DNA of 64,000 bases from Flavobacteriales bacterium UBA1986 (GCA_002336245.1 DDDG01000029.1:1-64000); one strand, 5' to 3'. Counted from the first letter of the stretch, positions 17,830-26,459 are shown. A program made the numbers and translations. The notes: generated by a model from the sequence alone, not told the origin.

Positions 17830-18015
17830 ATGAGCTTGACAGACATTATTTATGGATTGGGAGAATTCCTCACTTGGTCCTTTCAAATCCTACCTATCCT
17901 GGGTAACAATGTAAATTGGTTGATCATTCTTGTAGGTGCTTCAATGGCTGCCTGGTGGATTAGTAAGATGATCGCCTTCGACAAAGAAGCCGCTCAAAAC
18001 GGAACTTTACCTTAG
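17830..18015 (+). CDS. Small membrane protein, DUF6341-like
   Basis: Protein of 61 residues with an amphipathic N-terminus (DIIYGLGEFLTWSF) and one clear hydrophobic helix (NWLIILVGASMAAWWISKM), ending in a charged tail. Size, the F-x-ILP and NW-x-W patterns and position between DUF6427 and purD fit the Bacteroidota family DUF6341 (recalled, not searched). The ATG at 17830 is preferred to that at 17782 because of the promoter position. It is convergent with purD and overlaps its stop by 4 nt. Function unknown; a partner role with the DUF6427 protein is inferred from adjacency only. Confidence 0.7.
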   Translation: MSLTDIIYGLGEFLTWSFQILPILGNNVNWLIILVGASMAAWWISKMIAFDKEAAQNGTLP

Positions 18016-19292
18016 TTCCAATCCAGTAAGTCGAGACCTATGTCTCGTCGATAATTCATTTTTTCGAAGCTAATTGTATCTGCTGCGGCATAGCACTTTC
18101 GGCGACATTCTTCAATGCTTTCACCCAAACTGGTGATTGAAAGCACCCTCCCTCCAGAGCTGAATACACTTCCTTCCTCCAGACGCGTTCCCGCATGGAA
18201 GCACATTACGTCTTCAGTTTCATCGAGTCCATCAATTATTTTCCCCTTTTCGTAGGCTTCGGGATAGCCCCCTGAAACCAACATAAGAGTCATGGCTGTT
18301 TCATTGGAAACTTTAAGCGATCTGCCAGCTAGGCGATTGCTGGCTGCCCGGTCGAGCAAATCGAGCAAGTCAGATTCAATTCTTGGAAAAACAACCTCAG
18401 TTTCGGGATCGCCCATACGCACATTGTACTCAATAACAAATGGCTCGCCCTTTATATTCATGAGGCCGATGAATACAAAGCCCGTATAATCCATGCCTTC
18501 TTGTGCAAAGCCTTTGATGGTCGGTTTTACAATGCGTTCTTCAACTTTAGACAAGAATTTTTTCCCTGCAAATGGCACAGGAGACACGGCACCCATTCCC
18601 CCGGTGTTCAGTCCAAGGTCGCCTTCTCCAATTCTTTTGTAGTCTTTTGCTTCAGGCAGGATGAGGTAATTTTTTCCATCTGTAAGAACGAATACCGAGA
18701 GTTCGATTCCATCCAAGAATTCCTCAATAACCACCTGATTTCCGGCTGCCCCGAACTTTCCATCCAACATGTATTTTAATTCCCCTTTAGCTTCTTCAAG
18801 ATCATCGATTATTAGAACGCCTTTTCCAGCCGCCAATCCGTCTGCTTTCAAAACGTAGGGTGGCTTTAGGCTTTCCAAAAATGAGCACGCGTCCGAATAG
18901 GTCGAGGAATCAAATGTTTTGTATTGAGCGGTTGGAACCTTATACTTAGCCATGAAGTTCTTGGCAAAATCCTTTGAGCCTTCGAGCTGGGCAGCAAGCT
19001 TATCTGGCCCTAAGATTCGAACTTTTTCAAGCTCAGCGTCTTCTTTAAAATAGTCGACGATACCTTCTACCAAAGGGGCTTCAGGTCCGACGATGACTAA
19101 ATCGATGGATTCATTTTTTACCGCGGCCTTAATGGATTTAAAGTTTCCTAAATCGAGATTCAGGTTGGTCGCAATTTCGTGGGTCCCACCATTGCCAGGA
19201 GCGCAATACAAGCGCTCGCACATCTCACTCTGACTGATTTTCCACGCGAAGGCATGTTCCCTTCCACCGGAACCAAGGATTAAAACGTTCAT
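18012..19292 (-). CDS. purD: Phosphoribosylamine-glycine ligase
   Basis: Second enzyme of purine synthesis: joins phosphoribosylamine and glycine using ATP. 426 residues, normal length, with the N-terminal VLILGSGGREHA motif, ATP-grasp fold with KADGLAAGKGV, the LNTGGMGAVSP signature and the metal-binding E-x-N-R-GDPE block (EYNVRMGDPE). It is a single gene with no operon partner on its strand other than the thioredoxin gene 72 nt upstream. Its stop overlaps the DUF6341 stop. Confidence 0.95.
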   Translation of the reverse strand: MNVLILGSGGREHAFAWKISQSEMCERLYCAPGNGGTHEIATNLNLDLGNFKSIKAAVKNESIDLVIVGPEAPLVEGIVDYFKEDAELEKVRILGPDKLAAQLEGSKDFAKNFMAKYKVPTAQYKTFDSSTYSDACSFLESLKPPYVLKADGLAAGKGVLIIDDLEEAKGELKYMLDGKFGAAGNQVVIEEFLDGIELSVFVLTDGKNYLILPEAKDYKRIGEGDLGLNTGGMGAVSPVPFAGKKFLSKVEERIVKPTIKGFAQEGMDYTGFVFIGLMNIKGEPFVIEYNVRMGDPETEVVFPRIESDLLDLLDRAASNRLAGRSLKVSNETAMTLMLVSGGYPEAYEKGKIIDGLDETEDVMCFHAGTRLEEGSVFSSGGRVLSITSLGESIEECRRKCYAAADTISFEKMNYRRDIGLDLLDWN

Positions 19293-19363
19293 GCGACAAA
19301 TTAAACCTTAATCGAGCTCAATCAGCGGGTTTTTGAGTCGTGAATTCTCAACAAAAACGGAAC

Positions 19364-19978
19364 TTAGACACGCTTAATGCTGCAGCCCATGCTCTTCGTT
19401 TCGGCTGGGTCGATGTTTTTCCCGGAAGCCAAGTTTTGAATGGCGTCTTTCAGAAAGCTCTTTGATACCTCATCTTTCGAGCGGTGGTTGTCATCGATTA
19501 GACCCGTGTAAGCGAGTTTCATTTCCTTATCAAACAAATAGATGTGCGGAGTAGTGCGTGCGCCAAATGCATTTGCCAAGGCCGATTTGGAGTCAACAAC
19601 ATAAGGCATGGTATAGCCCAATTCTTTTGCGTGCTTTTTCATTTTATCCATGGAGTCGTCTCCAGCTCTTCGTGCTTCGTTGGAATTTACCAGAACCATC
19701 CCAATGCCGTTCTTCTTGCAGAGAGCATCCAATTCATTGTATCGATCTTCCCAAGCAATGACGAAAGGACAGGTGTTGCACGAGAATACCACGAGCAAAC
19801 CATTTTTGGAATTCAGGTCCTGAAGACTTTTGGATGAACCGTCGATGTCTGCCATCTTAACATCCGCCATAGGGGCTTTTTCCCCAATGCTCAAACTGGT
19901 GTTTTCCGCAGGACGAAAAGCAAAGAACAATAAGAGGCTTAGGGAGAAAATACTGGAAGTGAATAGAATCTTTTTCAT
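19364..19978 (-). CDS. Exported thioredoxin-like redoxin
   Basis: Protein of 204 residues with an N-terminal hydrophobic signal or anchor (MKKILFTSSIFSLSLLLFFA) followed by a thioredoxin-like AhpC/redoxin domain. The redox motif is C67-N-T-C70 followed by PF; cis-Pro lies in ARTTPHIYLFD. Probably a periplasmic thiol oxidoreductase or peroxiredoxin-like protein. The ATG at 19978 is used rather than that at 20020, because it starts the signal peptide and a TAAATTCG promoter sits between the two. The radical SAM gene lies just upstream. Confidence 0.83.
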   Translation of the reverse strand: MKKILFTSSIFSLSLLLFFAFRPAENTSLSIGEKAPMADVKMADIDGSSKSLQDLNSKNGLLVVFSCNTCPFVIAWEDRYNELDALCKKNGIGMVLVNSNEARRAGDDSMDKMKKHAKELGYTMPYVVDSKSALANAFGARTTPHIYLFDKEMKLAYTGLIDDNHRSKDEVSKSFLKDAIQNLASGKNIDPAETKSMGCSIKRV

Positions 19979-19998
19979 GCTGGGTTTTTTAGCTTGTT

Positions 19999-20006
19999 CG
20001 AATTTA
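19999..20006 (-). promoter_or_regulatory. Variant promoter element TAAATTCG for the thioredoxin-like gene
   Basis: Minus-strand TAAATTCG, 20 nt upstream of the ATG at 19978. The same variant occurs before three other genes in this window. It lies in the short interval between the two genes, next to the radical SAM stop. Confidence 0.45.
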
Positions 20007-20020
20007 TAAAGTAGAAACAC

Positions 20021-21037
20021 TCAGGCAAAAACTTTTGTTCCTTCTGTACAATTGCGACATATTTCAATTTGATCTCGTCCAGTGAAAACTGCTTTGCGAA
20101 AATCATTGTAGGCCTTACTTCTCCAGATGGATTGAAAGCTTGCATCGGGAAATTTGCCGAGTGAATGATGGGCATCTTTATCGAAACAGCAAGGAACAAC
20201 GCGCCCGTCCCAAGTAAGAACACAACCTTGCCACATCCGCCAGCAAGAGTCGTCGTAAGAATTCTTTAATCTATATTTCCCATCCGAACCTTTATTGTAT
20301 CGACTGTATTCTTCTTGCTCGGGCATGAGCGGATTCCCATCTTCGAAATCGTAGAGTTGAGCTGTTTTTAATTTCACCTCATCTACCCCAATTTCTTCAG
20401 CCAGACGGAAAACTTCAGGAATTTCATGTTCATTCGGCTTGACCACCAGAAATTGAAAAACGATTTCGGGACCTTTTTTAGGATGCCGTTTTCTAGCCTC
20501 AATCAGCAGTCGTGTTCCGTCAAGCACCTTTTCGAGTCGGCCGCCCCTTCTGTAGGATTCATAGGTTTCTTGAGTCGTTCCGTCAATTGAGATGATCATT
20601 TTATTTAGTCCCGAATCGATGATTTCATCCACATTCTTTTCGGTTATGTAATGAGCATTCGTAGAAGTGGAGCTGAAAATATTGTGTTCGCTTGAAGTTC
20701 GAACTAGATCCAAGAAATTCGGATTCAAAAAGGGCTCTCCCTGGAAGTAGAAGTTGATGTAACTAAGTGTTTCACCAACTTCGTCTAGCAAGATTTTCAA
20801 GGTTTCGCCCATCATATTTCCAGTAGGTCTTGAGAAGGAGCGAAGTCCGCTAGGGCATTCGGGGCATCGAAGGTTGCAGGTAGTTGTCGGTTCTACCGAA
20901 AGGCTGAAAGGCATGCCTCGATGATGGATGTAGGATGTGCGTTTTGCCAATTGAAAACTTGCGTAGAGCTTAGCAAGGTTTGCCAGACGCTTCGGGTTCA
21001 ATTTTTTTAATAGTTCGCGATCCTCGCGGTTCATCAT
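20021..21037 (-). CDS. Radical SAM protein with SPASM domain
   Basis: Iron-sulfur enzyme of 338 residues. The radical SAM cluster motif is C54-x3-C58-x2-C61 in TTTCNLRCPECPSG. A C-terminal SPASM region (from about residue 262) has Cys in CWRMWQGC, VPCCFDKDAHHSLG and ICRNCTEG, which would bind auxiliary clusters. SPASM enzymes modify peptides or tether other substrates; no candidate precursor peptide is adjacent, so the substrate is unknown. The ATG at 21037 or the next at 21034 lies only a few nt after the -7 box, suggesting a leaderless or very short leader mRNA. Confidence 0.85.
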   Translation of the reverse strand: MMNREDRELLKKLNPKRLANLAKLYASFQLAKRTSYIHHRGMPFSLSVEPTTTCNLRCPECPSGLRSFSRPTGNMMGETLKILLDEVGETLSYINFYFQGEPFLNPNFLDLVRTSSEHNIFSSTSTNAHYITEKNVDEIIDSGLNKMIISIDGTTQETYESYRRGGRLEKVLDGTRLLIEARKRHPKKGPEIVFQFLVVKPNEHEIPEVFRLAEEIGVDEVKLKTAQLYDFEDGNPLMPEQEEYSRYNKGSDGKYRLKNSYDDSCWRMWQGCVLTWDGRVVPCCFDKDAHHSLGKFPDASFQSIWRSKAYNDFRKAVFTGRDQIEICRNCTEGTKVFA

Positions 21038-21041
21038 TAGG

Positions 21042-21049
21042 CAAATGTA
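21042..21049 (-). promoter_or_regulatory. Bacteroidota -7 element TACATTTG for the radical SAM gene
   Basis: Exact TANNTTTG match on the minus strand only 4-7 nt from the two candidate ATG codons at 21037 and 21034. Confidence 0.45.
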
Positions 21050-21061
21050 GTTTGCAGAGCG

Positions 21062-21679
21062 TCAGCTCTGGGGAATCGATTTAAAAACAAAGCCTCGTGC
21101 CGTAAAGTGATCTAAGATACGCGGCAGAGCGTACCTCATTCGAAGAGAAGCTTTGTCGCTGTCATGAAAGACAATGATGGAACCAGCACTGGCTTCATTT
21201 ATAACTTTCTTGAAACAGTCTTCACCCGATTTATCTTCCCGGTAATCCTCGCTCAACACATCCCAAAGAATGAATTTTTTATTGGGGATTGCCTTCAAAC
21301 TTTTTCGACCGACTTCACCGTAAGGGGGCCGGTACATGGCAAAAGGATGAAGCTTCTGACATTCCGCAAAGTCGTCACTGATTTGCTTAACACTACACTT
21401 CCAGTTGTGAATGTGTTGATCTGAATGATTCCCGACCTCATGTCCAGCCTTCAAGATCTCGTCAAACAAGCCCCTGTTCTTTCGGATATTTTTTCCAATG
21501 CAGAAGAAGGTGGCCTTCGCCTCGTGGGATTTTAAAGTGTCAAGAATCCATTGAGTATGTCCAGATGTAGGACCATCGTCAAAGGTGAGGTACAAGCTTT
21601 TTTCGTCGGCCGGCATTTTCACGACCAATCTCCCAATCAAGCTTTGAAGCCAAATGGGTGGGTGGTCTAAAAGGGCCAT
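21062..21679 (-). CDS. Polysaccharide deacetylase family protein
   Basis: NodB-homology deacetylase of 205 residues. Catalytic and metal-binding motifs are visible: LTFDDGP at residues 31-37 (catalytic Asp and metal Asp), HSDQH as the H-x3-H metal site, RPPYGE as the third motif, and a late IVFHDS motif with the His. It probably removes N- or O-acetyl groups from a cell-envelope polysaccharide. There is no signal peptide. Its ATG overlaps the stop of the DUF2723 gene (TAATG), so the two are translationally coupled. Confidence 0.9.
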   Translation of the reverse strand: MALLDHPPIWLQSLIGRLVVKMPADEKSLYLTFDDGPTSGHTQWILDTLKSHEAKATFFCIGKNIRKNRGLFDEILKAGHEVGNHSDQHIHNWKCSVKQISDDFAECQKLHPFAMYRPPYGEVGRKSLKAIPNKKFILWDVLSEDYREDKSGEDCFKKVINEASAGSIIVFHDSDKASLRMRYALPRILDHFTARGFVFKSIPQS

Positions 21680-24600
21680 TACGAGTTCTTAGAACGCTTG
21701 CGCTCGTCCTCTTTTACTTGGTAGAGGGTCTGATACTTTTCGAAACTAGCCTTTGCACGCTCGCTTAAATCTTCTTGAGGGAATTTGTTTGCGACCGTGT
21801 CCATGATTCGATACAATACAGAAATGGTTTGCTGCGGACTGTTTCCAATCTTCGAGTAGGTGTACTTGTCCAAATTCATGTAGTACTCCATTTCCTTCTC
21901 TGTGCGGTCCATGAGGTAGGTGATTATTTCCGTCGCTTTGTCCGACATTCCCGTTCGGTACATTGCTTCGATCACTGGAATCATGAAGTAGTTATACGGC
22001 ACATTTTCGTGCGGCATAACTTCCAAACAGCGCTCCAATACTTCAACTGCCTTATCCTTTTTGCCTTCACGAATTAAGGCTTCGGCCAAGCGAGCAAAGT
22101 TGTTGCGCAAGTTCATGCACATGCGTCGGTTGTTCTCGTCCATGTAAATACCCGGCGTTTCCATTCCACCGTACTCAAATTGCTCCATGAACCGCTTGTA
22201 CATGATGTCACTGTTCACATATCCTGTTTGACCATCTGAGATAGGCCCTTTAAACGGAACAAGTCTGTAGGCTAAACCTTCCAATTGGAAATAGTCTTCC
22301 AGGCCAATGTAGGCGTCCGCACCAGTAGTGATTGCGAAATAAATCGGACGATCCCAGTTGAAGTTTGCAAGCAAATCAAGAATCATCATGTCTTTCTTCA
22401 TGACGTACTTGTTGTTCAAAGTCCAGCGAATTTCGTCCACCACAAATTGCTTCATGTTTTCCGGAACCGTTCCGTCGTTCATCACCTTACTCTTGTCAAC
22501 CGACAATGAATACTTCTGAGTTGGCACGTACGGAATCCGTCTGTTCGAGCTTACTTGTACGGTTTGTTTATCGTCTTGAATGAACTCAATAACTTGCTTC
22601 ACATCATAGTACTTCTCCGATTTTTGCGGATTGTAGAACGGAAGGTAATCACGAGTCCCTTGACGATATTTCTCTTCAGGAATGCTGAATGGCGTTGCCT
22701 CAGAATCGTAGGCAGCGCGGCGCATCTGATTGATATACCAATCTGTGTTGAGAAGACTGAGGTTGATGACCCGAACATCGGTTCTATAACCTTCAACTTC
22801 TTGAACATACCACAAGGGGAAAGTATCGTTGTCTCCATTTGTGAATAGAACAGCATTCGGATCGCAGGAATCCAAGTACATTTTTGCGAAATCACGCGCA
22901 GTATAACGCTCAGAACGATCGTGATCGTCCCAACCTTCGGCGGCCATAATCCCAGGAACTAAGCCAATGCAAAGTACCGTTACCAAACCACCAGCAATGA
23001 CTTGATTCATTTTCAAGCGCTTGTTCAGCGCATCGGCAATTCCCATCACTCCTAATCCAATCCAAATGGCAAAGGCATAGAAGGAGCCAACATAGGCGTA
23101 GTCTCGCTCTCGAGGTTGATAAGGGTATTGATTCAGGTAAAGGATGATGGCCAAGCCAGTAAACAAGAAGAGCATAGCAACGAGGGCGAAATCCTTCTTG
23201 TCTTTGTTGAATTGGAAGAAAAGACCAATCAATCCGAGTATCAGGGGTAAGAGATAGAATTTGTTCTTCGCCGGATTTTCTTCAAGTCGGTCGGGAAGGT
23301 TGGTTTGCGGACCTAGTCGCATGGAGTCAAGCCAATTGAAACCTGAAATCCAGTTTCCGTCTATGAAGTTTCCGTGTCCCTGAATGTCGTTTTGTCGACC
23401 TGCAAAGTTCCAGAGAAAATACCTCCAATACATCCAGTTCACCTGATAGCGGAAGAAATACCGCATATTCTCTATGAAGGTTGGTTTTCGTATAGTCTGA
23501 ACGCCTTGCGACGTTCGGTATCGAATGGGTTTTCCTTTGAAATTCGACCAATTTTTGTAGGCGCGAACGTGGCGAGCCTCACCGCTCCACATGCGAGGGA
23601 ATAAGGATTTAAACTCCGAAGCATAGTTTGGAACAGAACTCTCTTTTTTATCACTCACAATGTATTCACCTACTTCTTCATCCTTGAAGTATGTGGGCTT
23701 ACCATCTTTATGAGATTGATTGTTGTCAAGTGGCGAATTGAAATAAGGACCGTAAAGAAGTGGCTGAGATCCATATTGCTCACGGTTTAGGTAGGAGAGC
23801 AAGTTGAACATCGTCTCTGGGTCATTCTCGTCCATTGGAGGATTTGCGTTGGAACGCACAAGAATCAAAGTGTAGGAGGAATAGCCGATGAGAATCATAG
23901 CTAAACTCATTAAGAAGGTGTTCACTAAGCGAGGACTGAAGTCTTTCACCAAATAGAACCCGGCTACAACTCCAATGATCACAACGAAACTCAAGGTTGA
24001 GAATGATCCGACCAAAAATGTCAGACCAATGATCACCAATATTAAGCGAGTCTTATCAATTTTTTCTTGATGCGTCAAGTAAATGGCATAAACGAGAAGA
24101 CTAATCGTTATGAGCACATGAACGAGGGCTCCAGTATTGAATGGAAGTCCAGCGCCATTCACAAACAGCAATTCGAATTTAGACGACATCTCGACGATAC
24201 CAGGGATGATCCCGGTTTGCACAAAACCAAGGATAACAACTGAAGTCATGGCTGCTGCCACCACGCCTTTCCAGCTTACAGTATGTTTCTTGAAATAGTA
24301 TACAAATGTGATTGCGGGAATCGCGAGTAGATTCAGTAAGTGAACACCAACAGAAAGTCCCATCATGTATGCGATGAATACCAACCACCGGTTTGCACCC
24401 TCCTCATCCGCCACTTGTTCCCAGCGCAAAATGGCCCAGAATACGATGGCAGTAAATAAAGAAGACATGGCGTAAACTTCCGCCTCAACAGCACTGAACC
24501 AAAAGGTGTCAGAAAAGGTATAAGCCAGAGCACCAACCAATGCGCTTCCCAGAACAACTGAGATTTCACCCATTGAGAGTTCTTCACTTTTCTTTTTCAA

Positions 24601-24906
24601 TAGCTTCTTTCCAAGTGCGGAAATGGTCCAAAACAAAAATAGAATGGTGAAAGCAGAACTGAGGGCCGAGATGAGATTCACCGAATAGGCTACATTTTCA
24701 GGTGTAGAGAAAAGGGAAAACAAGCGCCCGATCATCAGAAACAATGGAGCTCCTGGGGGGTGTCCGACTTGAAGTTTATACGCGGTGGCGATAAATTCAC
24801 CACAGTCCCAGAAACTTACCGTCGGTTCCATGGTGGAAATGAAGACAAATGCTGCGACTAAAAAGCTTAGCCATCCTAGGGCCAGATTGAGTGTTCGAAA
24901 GTTCAT
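21679..24906 (-). CDS. DUF2723 membrane glycosyltransferase-like protein with C-terminal TPR-like region
   Basis: Membrane protein of 1075 residues. The N-terminal half has many helices and the DUF2723 signature (MEPTVSFWDCGEFIATA, then GHPPGAPLF), related to protein O-mannosyltransferase-like GT-C enzymes with an acidic first loop. The centre contains a large loop and a conserved NQYPYQPRERDYAYVGSFY stretch; the last 150 residues look like helical repeats (AEALIREGKKDKAVEVLE). The likely role is sugar transfer from a lipid carrier to exported protein or glycan. The ATG at 24906 is chosen over that at 24972, which lies upstream of the promoter box. It is coupled to the deacetylase gene. Confidence 0.87.
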   Translation of the reverse strand: MNFRTLNLALGWLSFLVAAFVFISTMEPTVSFWDCGEFIATAYKLQVGHPPGAPLFLMIGRLFSLFSTPENVAYSVNLISALSSAFTILFLFWTISALGKKLLKKKSEELSMGEISVVLGSALVGALAYTFSDTFWFSAVEAEVYAMSSLFTAIVFWAILRWEQVADEEGANRWLVFIAYMMGLSVGVHLLNLLAIPAITFVYYFKKHTVSWKGVVAAAMTSVVILGFVQTGIIPGIVEMSSKFELLFVNGAGLPFNTGALVHVLITISLLVYAIYLTHQEKIDKTRLILVIIGLTFLVGSFSTLSFVVIIGVVAGFYLVKDFSPRLVNTFLMSLAMILIGYSSYTLILVRSNANPPMDENDPETMFNLLSYLNREQYGSQPLLYGPYFNSPLDNNQSHKDGKPTYFKDEEVGEYIVSDKKESSVPNYASEFKSLFPRMWSGEARHVRAYKNWSNFKGKPIRYRTSQGVQTIRKPTFIENMRYFFRYQVNWMYWRYFLWNFAGRQNDIQGHGNFIDGNWISGFNWLDSMRLGPQTNLPDRLEENPAKNKFYLLPLILGLIGLFFQFNKDKKDFALVAMLFLFTGLAIILYLNQYPYQPRERDYAYVGSFYAFAIWIGLGVMGIADALNKRLKMNQVIAGGLVTVLCIGLVPGIMAAEGWDDHDRSERYTARDFAKMYLDSCDPNAVLFTNGDNDTFPLWYVQEVEGYRTDVRVINLSLLNTDWYINQMRRAAYDSEATPFSIPEEKYRQGTRDYLPFYNPQKSEKYYDVKQVIEFIQDDKQTVQVSSNRRIPYVPTQKYSLSVDKSKVMNDGTVPENMKQFVVDEIRWTLNNKYVMKKDMMILDLLANFNWDRPIYFAITTGADAYIGLEDYFQLEGLAYRLVPFKGPISDGQTGYVNSDIMYKRFMEQFEYGGMETPGIYMDENNRRMCMNLRNNFARLAEALIREGKKDKAVEVLERCLEVMPHENVPYNYFMIPVIEAMYRTGMSDKATEIITYLMDRTEKEMEYYMNLDKYTYSKIGNSPQQTISVLYRIMDTVANKFPQEDLSERAKASFEKYQTLYQVKEDERKRSKNS

Positions 24907-24932
24907 GGGTACTGTTCGAGTTTGAGAGTTCG

Positions 24933-24940
24933 CGAATTTA
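24933..24940 (-). promoter_or_regulatory. Variant promoter element TAAATTCG for the DUF2723 gene
   Basis: Minus-strand TAAATTCGC, 26 nt upstream of the ATG at 24906. It shares a 9-base identity with the elements at 51796 and 62096. Confidence 0.45.
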
Positions 24941-24996
24941 ATTAAACTGCCATTGAAATCGACGCTAATCAAAATGCGTCGAATTAATGATATTGT

Positions 24997-25004
24997 TATT
25001 TTTG
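24997..25004 (+). promoter_or_regulatory. Bacteroidota -7 element TATTTTTG for tRNA-Gln
   Basis: TANNTTTG match followed by GCCGCC, ending 10 nt before the mature tRNA 5' end. Confidence 0.6.
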
Positions 25005-25014
25005 CCGCCTGAAT

Positions 25015-25090
25015 TGACCGATGGTGTAACTGGCAACACGTCTGTTTTTGGTACAGAAGAGTCCAGGTTCGAGCCCTGGTCGGTCAACCA
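25015..25090 (+). tRNA. tRNA-Gln (anticodon TTG)
   Basis: A 76-nt cloverleaf including an encoded CCA end. The acceptor stem TGACCGA pairs with TCGGTCA; the anticodon stem TCTGT/ACAGA holds loop TTTTGGT with anticodon TTG at 25048-25050; the T arm is CCAGG-TTCGAGC-CCTGG. It reads CAA and, by wobble, CAG codons. Confidence 0.96.
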
Positions 25091-25094
25091 ACTG

Positions 25095-25128
25095 AATCCT
25101 CGAAACGAAAGTTTCGGGGATTTTTTTT
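25095..25128 (+). terminator. Rho-independent terminator of tRNA-Gln
   Basis: A 12-bp stem with a GAAA tetraloop, one G-T pair, followed by a run of T. It begins 4 nt after the CCA end. Confidence 0.92.
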
Positions 25129-25189
25129 GAGCACAATTTCTGTTTTTCACGACTTATTAGAGAGCTTTTTTAGGGAATCTTCTAAACCC

Positions 25190-25546
25190 TTAAAGTGCCC
25201 AGGGGTCACTGATACCAATGATACTGTCGTGTTTCGTATTCAAGGTATCTTCGAAAACTAAGGTGGAATCTGCCAGTGCTTCAATGAAACCAAATCTTTT
25301 CGAATCTCTGTTCTCATTGACAGAAACACTGAACAGAATTGCGGCCAAGGAAGCGGCCAAACCCAATCGGACGATTGGGTTTTTAGACCACACAAAAGAC
25401 ATCACTTTTCCTCTTTTTGGAGCATCTTTTTCCAACTTTTGGAGCAGATTTTCTTTTATAGAAGCCCTAATTTGAACATCCGAAGCTTCTTTTTTGAGGC
25501 TTAAGCGGATTTTATTTTCCAGGGAATCGTCTAAATTGTTCTTCAT
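25190..25546 (-). CDS. Putative membrane anti-sigma factor
   Basis: Protein of 118 residues with a charged N-terminal cytoplasmic part of about 55 residues (basic, Lys/Glu rich, helical), one transmembrane helix (IVRLGLAASLAAILFSVSV, about 58-76) and a short extracytoplasmic tail. No named domain is recognised. Its start codon directly follows the stop of the ECF sigma gene (TAA-ATG), and the one-TM topology is typical of anti-sigma partners. The function is therefore inferred from context and topology. It lacks a visible zinc-binding ZAS motif (H-x3-C-x2-C). Confidence 0.6.
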   Translation of the reverse strand: MKNNLDDSLENKIRLSLKKEASDVQIRASIKENLLQKLEKDAPKRGKVMSFVWSKNPIVRLGLAASLAAILFSVSVNENRDSKRFGFIEALADSTLVFEDTLNTKHDSIIGISDPWAL

Positions 25547-26104
25547 TTAGTTGTGATTTAAGTCTTTGAATTCGTCTAAGCCGACGGCCAATTTTTTGGT
25601 GAGGTGGTGCAGCCTCGATTTAATTGTCCCCTCTTTTACATTCATTATTTCTGAAATTTCAGGAACTGCCATTTCTTCTCGAAATCGTAAAAAGAACAGA
25701 GTTTGGGTTTCAGGCTTGAAACGCACAATCAATGCATTCAGGGCTTCAATAAATCGATCTTGATCATGATACCTATAATGTCCATTGGATCCAATAAACT
25801 GGTCAAGAGGTGCGTCGGAACCATTAGATCTCACCGATCGTCGTTTGTATTCATTGATGAGCATATTGTTGGCAACGGAAAAAACCCAAGTTTTGAATTT
25901 CCTTTTTGGGTCGAAGACCTCGGGTTTCTCTATAATTTTCAGAAAGAGGTCGTGCACTAAATCGCTCGAGAGCTCAGCATCTTTATTCAAGCCCCTCCAA
26001 AAGAAATGGTGTAGACGATTTGCGTAGCGATCATAGATCTTGCTGAAGGCTTGAGAAGAGCCTGCTTGCAGTTCAATCATTATATCCTCGTCATTGGCTT
26101 TCAA
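25547..26104 (-). CDS. ECF-type RNA polymerase sigma factor
   Basis: Sigma-70 family protein of 185 residues with regions 2 (QAFSKIYDRYANRLHHFF, then DLVHDLFLKI and FKTWVFSVANNMLINEYKRR) and 4 (LPxxxR-like RFREEMAVPEISEIMNVKEGTIKSRLHHLTKKL). Start is a TTG at 26104 whose bases overlap the stop of the upstream short membrane ORF (TTGA); the in-frame ATG at 26080 would cut off the conserved DEDIMIELQAG segment. The gene is directly followed by the putative anti-sigma gene. The target regulon cannot be deduced. Confidence 0.92.
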   Translation of the reverse strand: MKANDEDIMIELQAGSSQAFSKIYDRYANRLHHFFWRGLNKDAELSSDLVHDLFLKIIEKPEVFDPKRKFKTWVFSVANNMLINEYKRRSVRSNGSDAPLDQFIGSNGHYRYHDQDRFIEALNALIVRFKPETQTLFFLRFREEMAVPEISEIMNVKEGTIKSRLHHLTKKLAVGLDEFKDLNHN

Positions 26105-26306
26105 AATCGAATGTCCTTTCCTTTAAAAATTGAAAGCATTCCAACTGCGTAGCCCAAGAGAACGATCAAGGGGGCGATTGTAATGTTCAGTGGGTTGAAT
26201 ATCTCAGAACGAAAACCATCCACTTCAGATGAAGGCCCTACAGACGTAAGACTGTATCCTAATAAGAGTAGAAATAAAGAGATGACTAGATATTTTAGAT
26301 GCTCAT
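26101..26306 (-). pseudogene. DUF3098-like small membrane protein ORF lacking an in-frame start
   Basis: The minus-strand frame open from 26322 to the TGA at 26103-26101 encodes two hydrophobic helices separated by a polar loop: HLKYLVISLFLLLLGY, then SEIFNPLNITIAPLIVLLGY, then SIFKGKD. The pattern (EIF-x4-I-T-x-APL-x-VLLGY) resembles DUF3098 as I recall it. No ATG, GTG or TTG precedes the first helix in this frame. An ATG at 26306-26304 sits 2 nt upstream of the His codon in the wrong phase; one extra base would give a natural M-x-HLKYL start. Its stop overlaps the sigma factor TTG, so translation through it would couple to the sigma gene. It may be a one-base deletion, a sequencing error, a non-standard start or a decayed gene. 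A weak TTCTTTTG promoter-like box lies at 26334-26341. The opposite-strand ORF here looks like a shadow. Confidence 0.55.
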
Positions 26307-26459
26307 TGCAACTGCTTTTTCTTCAGTACAAGCCAAAAGAAGGAGCGTTCACTTTTATGAGGACATTTTTCGACTTAAGTTTTGTTAAGAGCCTTCACTT
26401 TGAACACTTGAACGTTTGAAAAGCAAAGCCAAAGCATGGATTTGAGTTGCAGCGAAACT

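Noticed and set aside
26183..26419. 78-codon plus-strand ORF
   Set aside because: Opposite to the DUF3098-like frame; its translation is polar and shows no domain, while the minus frame gives two clean helices.
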